NCBI GenBank assembly: GCA_905250075.1 | Contig: CAJNOP010000044.1 | Span: 428,390 to 492,389 of the forward strand | DNA from: Rotaria sp. Silwood1 | Taxonomy: Eukaryota; Rotifera; Eurotatoria; Philodinida; Philodinidae | Reading direction: 5' to 3' | Length of the DNA: 64,000 nt | Shown here: positions 26,088 through 39,300 of the stretch, in pieces | Numbering within the stretch: the first letter of the stretch is position 1 | How the letters are laid out: every line of letters starts with the position of its first letter | Translations under genes and position numbers: made by a program | Notes under the pieces: model-generated | What the model was told of the DNA's origin: nothing | What the model saw: the letters and a program-made list of their open reading frames with translations, nothing else | Databases searched by the model: none

Positions 26088-28122
26088 ATTCAAATCATAC
26101 TAATTTGATTAGAAACAAACACTATATATATATACACGACTATGGTTCTTTTCTTCATGTTGATTCGATTGTGCGTTGTTTTTTTTTTACATAATCTATT
26201 GGCTGTTTTTGTTTGTCTTTATCATTAAAAGATAAAATTATTAAAAGGTGCCAAATAATACAATGCATTAAAACAACAATTCAAAAAAACTCATCGTGCA
26301 TGCAAATATAGAGTCTCCAAGCAAAAATAGAACACACGCAAACAAAATTAACTTGAATGAAATGATAACAAAATAAGATGGGCAAAACCTTCGTCTCTTG
26401 TGTTTTATTATCGAGTGTTCTGAATGCACACATTCAGAAAACTGATTTTCTCCTTATGACAATGTCATTTACGCCCGGAAACTCGAGCGAGAGAGAGAAA
26501 AGACAGAGAAAACATACAACCGAATTATATATTAAGAAAAAAAAATGAATAATTCAGTTTTTAATATCTCTCTTCCATCATTTATTTACGTGTCTTTCTA
26601 AGTATTCTATGATATTCCACGAGTTGAACTTTTTAATATTTTTCGAAGTTGTTATTTATGTAAGCAGTACATAAATTATATATGAAAGAAAAATAATAAA
26701 GAAAAAAATAATTCGGCATAACTTATTATGCCACAAAACGTATTTATTATTTTTGTGCATCAATATTAATATGTCTAGTTAGATTAGAACTCAAAAATCA
26801 AAATAAAGCAATGTAATTAGAATGATTCAAAGGAAAATAACGGTAGGATATATATTACTTTTGTTGTTTTATCCAAGATAAAAATATATTTCTTAATTGT
26901 TCAATATTATTTCAAGTGTTTTATTAATTTTAAATAACTTTAATCTGATATATCAAAAACAAAAATTATCGCTTGTTTTCTATCAGCAAGTAAATACGAT
27001 ATTTGGTACTAATTTCTTTTTCCTTCTTTTTTCTCTATTCACCATATGTCAAAACAGATAATACTAAAAGAATTTGAAATTGAAAGAACAAGAAAATAGG
27101 AAAAAAACACATTAGTAAAAAACAAAAGAAGAAAGTCTAACACTTTCTGCTTGCTTAATATGAGTGAATGAAGAAAAAATTATTCTTTGCAAGAATTGTC
27201 AAGAAAAGGTGCATGCCAACTAATCGTTAGAATGGCATTTAGAGATAAAAGTTTTTTTCACAATAATAACTCTTTCACTCATAATCTGTCTTCTATCAGT
27301 TAAGAATAGTTTTACTTTTCCTCAACGTATATACTCTATGGTCTTCTTTATCTTAATACCAAAATTTTTTTTATATCATATTTCTTTTTGTTGTTTCGTT
27401 GCATTTCTTCAAAGAAATTCATATGCGTGTAGGTGGATAAATCCTAATAACAAGTTATTTTGTATAGTCCTTTTGATATCTGTTTTGTCAAAAGCATGAT
27501 ATACAAAAGAGTAATTTTAATAAAGATATATACGCAACTATCATCTTTAACCGTTGATCCTTTTAGTGTCTTCGTTATTTTTGTGTTTTTTTATTCTTAT
27601 AGAAGAACACTTTTCTTCTGCGACATAGACTATCATTTTCCTCTTGTTTGGTAGCCGCTCTAATGACTTTTAATTGTGTTAATTAAAATAATTATATACA
27701 GTTATGTTGTCATATCAGTTCAATACTGACATAGCTAATATAATTTTGTTGTTGGATAGTGTATTTTGGTTGATCGTTTATAATTTTTTTTGTGAGTATA
27801 TAACTTATTATATCTACGAAACAAACGGAAATCTGTTAAAATTCTTTATACTGCGTTTTATTATTTTTATCGAAAGGATTTTTGAACTTACCATACACTG
27901 TTGAGGTGCGATCAGCCAATAGATACATATACTAGTTATTTTTTTATTATTTTCTGGTGTAATAGATATTAAGAGAAAAATGAACAGAAAGAAAATAAAA
28001 GTTTTTATTTACTATTCCAGAAAAGTAGAATTAAAGAATCCAAGGTAATATATTTGATATAAACTAATCTATTATTCTTTTTTTAGATTTTATTATATCT
28101 TAAATATATTTTAAAAATAAAA
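26088..28122. other. Intergenic stretch, 3' UTR and GPCR upstream region
   Basis: Contains AATAAA-type signals near 26692, which could end the transcript of the small membrane protein, and the region upstream of the GPCR. Open frames here are short and hydrophobic by AT bias and have no supporting motif. Confidence 0.5.
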
Positions 28123-30335
28123 ATGAATATTCCTGAATACAATACGGAATTTGTCAATAGTATTATCTTAAATCTTGCTAATAAAGTTCAAGGAAACAAT
28201 GAAAATTTATTTTCAGCTTATGATTATCTTTATGATAATACAGAAAATAATATGAATCATAATATGAGTTATTCAAAGAGTTTACAACATCTATCAGTGA
28301 TGTTTCAACAATTTCTGTCTAAAATATCCGATAGTCAGACAATATATAATACATCAAGTTCGAATATATCGTCTTCATCATTCGAAACACTATTTCCATC
28401 GTCATTATCTATTGTATCATCATTACCTTCATCATTAAATGACCCAAATTCTTATCGTCTTCTTTCAGTGATATCGCTTTGGTTTGTTCTTATTGTAAAT
28501 CCAATATTGGTAAAAAAATTGTTTCCTTTTTAACTTCTTCAAACTATTTTTAATAAAAAAAAATTATATTTTAGATTTTACTTGGTGTCATTGGTAACCT
28601 TCTTACGATATATATTTTAATACATTGTAATATTGTTAAATTACCTGTATCGTTTTATACAATCATGCTTAATATATCGGATACACTTAATTTATTGATA
28701 CCCGTATTTATATTTTGGCTTGATAATTGTTTCAATCGAACACCTGAACGTGGTTATTTTCGAGATAAATCAAATTATTTATGGTTCGTTGTAGTTTACT
28801 GTTTAGAAAATTTTTATTATGATTGCTTGTTTTTCTTTTTATCTTTTAGTAAAGCATTGATGTGTCCTGATCAATTATTTGCTGCCCTCAGTGCTTGGTA
28901 TATGTGTGCTATATCATTCAATCGTTGGTATTCAGTATGTCGTCCATCGTCCTTTTTTTTTCACATGTCATCTCGCATATCGAAAGCATCATCCGGACCT
29001 ATGAAAAAAAATATTAATGAAAAAAATCGTGAAAAGAAAAAACATTCACCTGAATCATTTATTTCATTATCATCAGCATCATCATCATCATCATCATTAC
29101 CATCACGATTATCATTGATCTGTTCTCCTCTTAACTATTGTTATTGTTTAACACGTAATATAAAATATCGTCAACATTTACAAGCATTTCGAAGTATTGC
29201 TATTATTACATTATTAGGTATATTATGTTGTCTTTATCCAATATTTATGCATGAACTTCGAACAGTTATGTCGACAAATCGACATGTTTTTGATTTAAAA
29301 CAAAATTTCACTCGTACATATGCTGTTATTTGGAAACGTTGTTATTACAGTGAAAAACATGAATATGCTTATGATATTATTGGTATAATATTATCTTGTT
29401 TTTTACATGTATTACCTTTAACATTTGTTGCTGTTATGAATATAATGATTATTATAGCATTGAGGCAACGACAAAATCTCATGTTTATATCAACAAATAC
29501 AACACAATCCTCAATACAAATTAAAAAGAAACGATTACCATTATATAATTTACAAAAAAGTGTCTTGTATAGATATAATAGTTCATTAGATATCCAAAAT
29601 GAAAACGCTCAAAATACACCAGTTGACATAGTAAAATCTTCTTCTCAATTATCATTAACAAGAACTCATAAAGATCAAGCAACATTAACTGATTTACCTA
29701 TACATACAATTAAATCAAAATCTTCACAAATTCTTACAACATCTAAAAGTAATGCACAAAGAAGACATCATTCACGAGATCGAACAATTACAATTATGCT
29801 TGTTAGTGTTGCTTTGACTTATTTAATGTTAACTTTACCATATCGACTATTTTGGTCATATAATGTTTATATAAAACGTATGTATCCAGAAAAATTAAAT
29901 TCTTTTACTTATCTATTAAAAATGCATTATATTGATCATCTACTTCGTACAATACGTAATATGCATTATGGTACAAATTTTGTTTTTTTTATACTTCTTT
30001 CAAAATCATTTCGTCGAAAATTTCAACAATTATTTATTGAAAATTTTTTACCTATATCAAATCGATTATTCAATAGAAATATGGATATATATAGTAATAC
30101 TAATTACAACAATACTGAAATGAATAATCTACAACGAATTCCTAGAAAATTAAAAGAAAAAACTGAAAACAATGAAAAACAAACAATAATCAATAAAAAT
30201 AATATTATGGGAATGAAATATTCAACCAATCATATTCTTCCGAAATCTCTTGCTTTTATTGATGAGTCTTCAAAACGACACGGCCACTTACATTCCATGG
30301 TTAAATTTGCTCTTGATGACACACACATTGCATGA
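28123..30335 (+). CDS. Rhodopsin-like G protein-coupled receptor, orphan
   Basis: Exons 28123-28509, 28575-28783, 28850-30335; 693 residues. Seven hydrophobic segments are visible. TM1 carries GN at 136-137 (N1.50), TM2 has LNISD with D165 (D2.50), and TM3 begins with Cys199 (C3.25) and reaches R224 in FNRW, the DRY-equivalent. Cys199 to Arg224 is exactly the family spacing, and Cys199 only exists if the 66 bp intron 28784-28849 is removed, which supports that intron. TM6 is near 510-535 (RTITIMLVSVALTYLMLTLP) and TM7 near 565-585 (NFVFF in place of NPxxY). Intracellular loop 2 (about 228-310) is roughly 80 residues of Ser/Lys-rich sequence, far longer than usual. Loop 3 and the C-tail are also long and basic. 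The N-terminus (about 110 residues) has N-glycosylation sequons and no clear signal peptide. It is probably a peptide receptor of a lineage-expanded group; the ligand is unknown. Confidence 0.85.
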
Positions 30336-31654
30336 ATTAAAATGATGAAAACTGAATGGCAACATTTATTTATGTGTTGACACAGATTAACAATCTTTTT
30401 CTTCGTCAAGATTAAAGTGACAAGATTTATGTTTTCAATTAGAAAATTTTGTAATTTTCTATATATAGAATTCATTCATATGCTTTTTTTTCAAAGATTT
30501 GAATAATATTATAAAATATCATGAGAAAAGAAATGTTCCCATTATGTTCATTAAAAAGAACTAAGACATTAATTAGCGGATATTATTTATATATTTATAT
30601 TAAGCAAGAAATTCATGACTTTGACTAAATGAATAATATGAACAAAATTGAAGTGTGCACGCAAATGTGATGTCATCTTTCAAAGAAAAAATACTTATAA
30701 TTAATTTAATTGAGAATATTAAAAAAATGTTATTAGAGGAAAATAAAGGATTGCAAAATGTTCTTCAAGATCATACATTACTAATAAATTTTTAATAAAA
30801 TATTAAAATTATACACTCGTCTAGGGTAAATAGAATTATATCATAGAAAGAAATTCAGAGACTCAGGTAAACTTCTAAAGAAAATGTGAATTTTTAATTT
30901 GAAAGAAATAAGAGACAATTACCTAGTTTTTGAAGGTACTTTTGTTAATAACTTATGAACGAAGATTAAATTGCTCAACAGTTCAGAAGAAAGAACTTAA
31001 AGAATAAAGGAGCATGTTTTTTTTTCTATTGTTAGATTACTTTTTAATTACATGAATATTGTCACAATCTTTATAAAGAAATGATACTTGAGATAATTTT
31101 AAGTACCTAGTAGTTAATTTATTTTTTGTCTTTTAATTAATTTTATATTTCGTCTACTATTTTGAGTGATAATAATTAGCATCAGTTAGACATGAATTGA
31201 AAATAATCTAGAGAAATAAAAATCCTATTTTATACTTTATACAAGATAAATTAAATCTATATAACTAATTATGATGAAAATATTTTGACAAAATCACGTA
31301 TGTCATGCCTCTAGATAATTACATGTCAAAACGAGAACAGTTCGTAGACAAAACTATCTCTGGGGAATTATAGCTATGTGAATCAAAGATGTCATGTTCA
31401 TGTACAGAATTATGTTTAAGAATTGCTTATGAAATTTAGACGGAAAAAAACAAGTTTTTATAAAAATTCTAGATTTTTATCGAACTGTAATAATACTTAC
31501 AAAATAACATAAGACTTGAGGAATGATGCTTGTCTTGTTTGTTTGTTAAAAATATAAACAATAAATATGTATGTATCTAAGAGTTCAAGCAAATTTTCTA
31601 ATGACTGATAGAAATTGAAGCTATAATTCTTCATTTCAGTAATGTTTAACTAGC
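30336..31654. other. Intergenic stretch, no gene seen
   Basis: AT-rich 3' flank of the GPCR. No open frame with coding character, RNA gene or repeat recognised. Confidence 0.5.
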
Positions 31655-32195
31655 AATAATTCACAATTTTTGATGTCTTTTCTACATTTATGATTCTACT
31701 ACTAAGAACATGGTATTGTAGGCAATAAACTATCATAAAACTATATATATAATAACGCAGCTTGTAGGCAAAGATATGTGAATGTGACCAGTCTCTATGG
31801 TCCTACCCATATTCACAGAAAATGATAAACAGAAATTGTAGAGTTAAGTAGTCATACATGATAACATTTTCACCTAAAATGTACTGGAAATGAAAGGAAA
31901 AAAAAGTGTAGAGAATAAAAATTTTTCACTAGAGAATCCATACCATGACATCCAAGAACATGTTCGAGGAGTTTTGAAAATTCTCTGCATTTATACGTGT
32001 TTTCTGTATTTTCACTTATTTTCCTTAAATTTATGGTACAAGAGTTATCATTGATGACTACCTGACTCTTCATTTATGCTTATCATTCTCTGTGGGTATG
32101 GATGTGGCCACAGAAAATAGTCACACCTATATTCTACAATACCGTGTTCTTAATAGTAGGACTGTAAATGTAGCGTATATCAAAAATTTTGAATT
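31655..32195. mobile_element. Second foldback element (long inverted repeat)
   Basis: Two arms of about 200 bp are imperfect reverse complements. In the left arm (31655-31865) the order is TTTTTGATGTCTTTTCTACA, then TACTAAGAACATGGTATTGT, then CCATATTCACAGAAAATGAT, then TAGTCATACATGATAAC. The same blocks occur in inverted order in the right arm (about 32035-32195), with matching spacing apart from a shorter middle. The centre of about 170 bp is unique and has no transposase. The element family differs from the one at 22384. Exact ends and target duplication are not clear to me. Confidence 0.7.
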
Positions 32196-33352
32196 GTCTC
32201 TAGTGGATCGTTTTTGAAGAAAGTCTAGAACGACTCATCGTCATTGCTTTTTCTTTGTGAGTTATAGTCATATTAGCAATATTCATATCTGTGAATAAAA
32301 GATGTTAAGAAATCTGATATTTTCACAGTGAGTCACACTCATTGAGTATTTTATTTTTATGAAGTTGCAGCTCGGAAGTTGATTTTTATGATAATCTGAG
32401 AAGAAGGCCAGATTCTCATTGAGAAATTCAATAATCCCTCAAGGGTGAAGTTCTTAAATATATCTTCTGAAAATTTTTATAGAAATGCTAGTCTTTAGAC
32501 TGATTCAAGTCGACTCGTCGAGTATTTCGATTCTTTTGTCTATTAAATAATCTCTTTTCGTGTCGTTGAAATAAGAATAAGTATGACAACTATGATAGTT
32601 AGTACTTTTTAAGTGACAACTAATTCTGGCATTTCAGCAATTTTTTTTACTAAAAACAAAGTCCATCTTCAAAAGACTAAAAGAACTAGAACTTAAGAAG
32701 AAATACCTATCAGCATGAATGATTTTTTAAAGATTTTCTCTTATCTCAATATCGTGTTCCTAATGATTTGAGTTATTCTAAGATATCAAAGGACAAAAAA
32801 GATACTAACTACGTGCAAGATATATTTATCATTACATGTTTTAGTTTTGTGACAGAAAAGCTGTTAGCGTAAATCCTGTGAAATTAAAACATCAAGCACG
32901 ATGTAACTGCTATTGCTAATCACAGAAATATTGTTTTATTTCATCTATCTCAAGACAAATTTCTTCATTCTTCTTTTACTTAATCCTCCAGATATACAAA
33001 AACGAAGTAGTGAATACATTGTAACGATCTGTTATTAATATACGATCTATGATTGATTGTATATCAACAACGTCTGTCATAGTCTGGAAAGACGGATCCA
33101 AGTTTCTATCCTATATAATTCAACGCTCCTTTTAGATCGTGTTTTACATAAACATTTTTTTTATCTGTATGCATATAAACGGTTTTTTATTAATCAATTG
33201 AAGATTGATCTATAGTAAAACAATGAAAATTCGAGGTTTAAAAGAAAAAAAAGCGCATTTATTACGAGATAATATTTTTACTTTTATTGATTATTATTTT
33301 CTTTATTTTTTCCTATATATCGAAGATTATAAAAAAAAAACATAACAAATAA
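32196..33352. other. Intergenic stretch upstream of the PLAT gene
   Basis: No gene seen. A 40-codon frame from ATG 33223 precedes the PLAT start, has no donor site and could at most be an upstream ORF in the 5' UTR. Confidence 0.5.
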
Positions 33353-36300
33353 ATGATTACAACAAAAGCAGATAAACTCTTAAAAAGGTTAATTGATGCA
33401 GGTTTATCATTAACAGATTTTACTATATTAGCAATAAAAATTATGCGTATTCAGCGAGATTTTAAAACAGATAATGAAGATCGACGTCAACGAGATTATT
33501 TACGTCAACAAAATAAATTACGTGAACAATATCATATTGAACAACAACTTAAAGAAGAAGAACAACGTAAAATAAAAGGTCTTGTAAAATTACGAGAATT
33601 AGGTTATGTAACGGGTGATGATACATCTCAAATGCCAAATAATAATACAACAGATAGTATTGATCAATATTCAATAAATCATATTGGAAATAAAGATACT
33701 AATAAAACAAAAACTGATCAATTATTATTGCCATATTCAAAAGAAATAAATGACATGAAACAAAGACAACGTGATTGTTGTTTAACATTTAATATTGATT
33801 ATGATCTTCGATTACATCAACAAGCTCTTGAACGAGCTTGTAGAAGAGCTAAACGAAATATTTATGAGGTAGTTTATAGAATATTTTTCTCCATTAAAAA
33901 TAAAAAGAAACGAATTAAAAAAACTGTTTTCTCTGCTATTCATTATGAGTTAAAAAATTTTTTAAATAACGAAATTAAGATTTGTTAAGTTGACTAACGA
34001 GAGAACCATAACAATTGATTAACCGCTTTCTTCACTAAAAGCCACTAGATTGTAGATTCCAGTTGAATAAACGTGTTATCAAAAAAAATTTTCATCGATG
34101 CAGATTATGGATCATATGGGGGTGTGTATAGGATAATAATCATTTCTATTTTCCACAAATGAGTTGTAAGTAAAATATCATCATGTTGAAGATTTTTCAC
34201 TTTGAAATTTTGATTATGGATTTATTATATGAATTCAAATGTCAGCATGTGTTTCCACAAAAGAACGATTTGGAATTGAAACAGAGACGATCGTCTGTGT
34301 AATTCGATACGTTTTATCATCTGGAACTTTGGATGCAGAGTTCATTAATCTGAAAAACCAAATTTCTAAGTAATAAATATATTAAGACCTATAGAGCTCG
34401 CTCATACTCTTTTTCAGGATCCGCATGCTTAATAATTTACATTCCAGTAGTTTTCGTTAAAAAAAGTGAATGATTAGTTGACATAGTTACTCTTTAATTT
34501 CAAATATGAGGTGACGGTAGTTTGAATAAAATAACATGAAGTTTAAGAAAGAAAAAAATTCATTTGCTCTTGCTGTTGTTTTTAATGAGCATCATTTAAT
34601 TAAAAACGGCTAATGATCACGAAAAGAATCTATCTACTCGATTTTTAAATATCGCCATTCACAGATTCGACAATAGTGACCGAATTTCAACGGTTTTGAG
34701 TTTAAAGAACACAAAGAACTCTGCAGGGTTCTGTCTATTGCTACAATCATGCCCATATTTGAATGTCCATGGAAACGACTATGCTATATATTTGTCATCT
34801 CTCATGGTATTTCTGAAAACCCGAACTTCTGGATGTAAGAGAATACTGACATTATTTAAAATTTTCAGGTAAACAAAGCATGATGATTTCGGTGTCGTTT
34901 GAAACACTAGGATTGCTTCAATTGTTAGAATTGCTAAGGTTCAGTGAGTTCTGAGAGTTTCGTGAGTTAAGTTGCCATTTTGACAGTTCCATGAATTTAG
35001 AAAGTATAGAGCCCGAACACATGTCATCATCTGAGGCTGGTCTCATCAAATTGCTTGATTGTGCTATTCTTACTGATATTCTAAATTGAAATCGTTTCTA
35101 ATCGCATTATATATCAAAACATATATGTTAACTCTAGCTAGAATATTTTTCCTCATTCATAGCTTCGGGCTGAACGTTTTAATCGTCCTGAATATCGATC
35201 TCTTTTGTCAGTTGAAACAACAACATCTCATAGTAAATTGAAACAAGCAATACGTGAAATAAATAAAATGTTTATTGATACTAAATCAAATCAAGATAAA
35301 AGACATTTACAAGAATTATTAACATATATTAATCAATTTGAAGGTGATATTGATTTATTGATGTGTCAAATGCAATATGAACCAAGAGTAAAAGAAACCA
35401 TTTTATTTTCATCAGTTACGAATGATATACTTGATCGAATGAATCTTATTCTCTATTGTGCACGTACATTATCAGAAAAAATTTCAAATGATGATAATAT
35501 AGATGAAATAAATGAAAATATTTCAAAAGAAATTAATAATGATTTATTAAATATTCCAACTAAAATAACTTATATAATAAAAATAAAAACAAATAATGAT
35601 ATAAGTTCATCATTATCAAATGATATACAAGTAAAAATTAAATTATATGGTACATATAATAAAACATCAGATATAATACTTACAGAATCAACTAATAAAA
35701 ATAAATGGCAATCAGGACAAATTGATTTATTTAATATTGAATTAAATTATTTAGGTGATATATATGCTATTGAAATATGGCATGATAATCAATATTCATC
35801 ATGGAAAGTTGATTGGATTGAAATAATGGATGATGCTGCAAATATATATCGTTTTCCTTTAAATCGTTTATTTGATAAATATTCTAATGAGAAAAAAACT
35901 CATTTTATTATTCAACGTGATATTGGTCCTGTCAATCATTTACCATCAAAACCTTTTAAACAAATAAAACCATATAAAAAAATTGGTTTTTCAACATATA
36001 CCATACAAGTTAAAACAGGAAAACAACCAAATAAAGTTACAGATTCATCAATATTTATACAACTGAAAGGTGAAAATGGAAGTTTTGCTGGTAAGAATAT
36101 TTTTTTTATTCTTATGATTAAAAAAGAAAACGAAAATAATTAAATTTCGTTATTTTTTTGTAAAGATAATTTATCTAGTGCAAATTCAGCTTTTAAAAAT
36201 TCTGTATTTGAACCTGATCAATTAGATACATTTTATTTTATTTGGCCATATTTAGCAAAAATAAATTCTTTACAATTACTTGTTCAATCTGATGGTATAC

Positions 36301-39300
36301 AACCATTATGGTTTTGTGAATATATTATTGTTCAAGATGATCAAACAGATAATCAATATAAGTATAAAACAACAATGACAATGAAAAGAAAATGTCATTT
36401 AATTGTATTTTATAATTTTTCTTTTATAGATTTATAATTAATCAATTATTTGATGGTTCAAATCCGGATAATCGAAATTTAATAAGACATTTAACTGTAT
36501 ATCCAGAAAATACAAGTAAAAAAATTATTTTTTTTGAATTTTATTTCTAAAATTTAGTATCCCTATGTTTTTTAGATCAAATAGATACTAATAAAGGTAT
36601 GTAAGAATCGATCTTGTAATGATTTACTAACACCCTCTCTCCGCAAAAATAAAATAAAAGTACAACATATGCGAACGAGCGTAAAATAACAATATAAATC
36701 ATCGAATAGATTAGTTCATCGTTTTTCACTGTTTAGTTCTTAACTAACAAACGAGTTTCTTTCGTGAGTCTAAAAATGTGTACGCATAAATATTAGTAAA
36801 AAATAGTAGCTCAAGAACTAGTGAATAGGACATAGGTATGTTTTAATACTATTCTGTTATGGGATTACACATTGTTTAGAAATAAAAGCATGTAAATTTT
36901 TATTAAGCTTATAAAATTCGAACTCTTAAAAAACAAGTACCAGGATGAGATAAGTGCTATAGTCATTATTAGAATAATCATAAGATCTGTATTACCCTAT
37001 TTCATAAAAATGAGGAATTCTTATTTAATAGTAGAGCATTTACTTTATACTTCTATCAAGATGATTGAAAAATATCTTCTTACGTTTCTAAACTGTACAG
37101 AAGCTTCTAAGATGACGTCCCCTGATAAACCCGTATAGAAGTTTTTTCTCAACTCTTTCAGAACATGATATTTGCTCAAGTTCAAGTGCCATAATATATC
37201 GCGATTAAATGTATCTATATTAAGATTCACGAAGTATTAATGACAGATGATCGTATGAATGAGAAAAATGGTATAATGAACGCACTATTCAGGTTATCTA
37301 ATAGAGTGAAATCGGAAAAGTAGAGAAGCCATTTTTTGGTTTATCCGCATCGATCATAGTTTTCAGACAGTTTGAAAGCTCCATTTTATCGAATCTTGTG
37401 TACTTTTGTGCTTGCTAACGAATCACAGCTATAATACAGAAAATTTCTTTCGATACGAGTTCACCTCCAAATATGTCACTGGCGAAATCAATTTGCAGTC
37501 CAACAGGCTATTATAGTGTGCAGAAAAGAACGGTTAATCTTCATGTGTTTAAAAAGTAAAAGTCATATCGATTTATTTTTATTTTTAGAAAAAGAAAAAC
37601 CTGGTTATTTAATAAAACTTAAAACTGGTGAAAAAGGTTTATCGAATATGTCAACATTACCACCGATTAATATAATCTTGAAAGGTGAAAAAGGAACATC
37701 TGAACCATATACATTAAAATCATTAGATAATAAAAGAATATTATTTCAAGAGAATCAAACAGATGAATTTCTACTTTCATCAAAATATTATGTTGGTCCA
37801 ATAAAATCTTTACAATTATCAGCAACTGGTGAAATTGATAAATGGTTTATTGAAACAATTATTATACGAGATATTACACAAGGACAAGTCAATTTTTATT
37901 TGATTATATTTAATTATTTTTGTAATGATTAAATTCTGTCTTTTTGTTGTCTAGGATTATATTTTCTCAATATATAAATGGATTAATACAGAAGATGGAA
38001 AAAATAATTTAAATGTTCAACCGATTAATGGTTTGCTTTTTCTTTTTTGAAAAAAACAAAAAAGAAATTTTCTATTATAAAAATAAAATTTTTAGAACGA
38101 AAAGCAGATTATATAATTTATACTCGAACAATAGCAAGTGAATTAAAAGGACCTGATCGAGCAATAAAATTATTTGTTCAAGGAAATAAAGGCAAACAAG
38201 AAATTGAATTAAATAATCCAATAACAATGTATAATACATTTCAACCTGGACATAAAGATCAATATTATATTGAAAATATGAAATCATTAGGTGATTTACA
38301 ATCAATTGAAGTTGATATAACACATCCAAATATTCATAAGCTTGGACTTGATTATATTGAAATCAATGATTTAAAAACTAATGATTCATATAGGTAAAAT
38401 CATAAAAAAGAATATAACCGAATCGTTCATGGAAAAGGAGATAGTTTGATTTTCTTTTCTGTAAGACATAAAATATCGAACAAGATTAGAATTGTACCTT
38501 TGAACAGTATTCCTTGTCTTCAATAACTAAAAGTCATTCATTATTTTTTTCATTAATTAGATTCAACATCAATCGTATGCTCGATTCCAAAAGTCCAAAA
38601 ATGATTGCAAAAGCTGAACCAATTCCACGATGTAAATCACTTTCATACTAAAAATTTATAATGTACTAGGTTTTCTTATCAGTCATTAAAAATACAACAT
38701 CAACAAAAATGAGTCACAATCGACTTTCATTACCTAATATTCCAAGTACGATATCAGCTAAGAAAAATTTTGGTAAGAAAATTCATATACGAAGAAAAAA
38801 AAATAAGAAAAAGTCTCATAATTTTATTCTATAGATCAAATAATAATGGATATGCCTCAAGGAGCTAAACCATCAATAAGTACTAATATTTAATTAATAA
38901 AACTAAAAAAAGAATAAGATAATTTTTTTCTTCGTTTTAGATAATAATTTTACAGTTTCAATCAAAACCGGTGATTCAAGTTTAATGGGTACAGATTCTA
39001 AAGTTCAATTACAATTATATGGAGATAAAGGCATATCACAAAAGATTGATCTCAATCAATCTGAAATAAATTCAAAGAATTTATTTGAAAAAGATAATTA
39101 TGATACATTTTCTTTAAATATTCCTGATATTGGAAATGTATAAATAAAACAAAAAAAAAACAATTTCAAATAAAATCTTTTTATTAATTTTCTTTTATAG
39201 TTAAAATCAGCGACTCTTTCTATTGATGGAAAACTCAAAACTGAAGTAAATTAAAACAAAAAAAAGAAAAGAATTACACTTTATTATTTTTTTGATCTTC

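Noticed and set aside
33223..33345. A 40-codon frame just upstream of the PLAT gene as a first exon
   Set aside because: No donor site before its stop; at most an upstream ORF.
37045..37230. Minus-strand frame in a PLAT intron
   Set aside because: No motif and no splice support; likely chance or old repeat.
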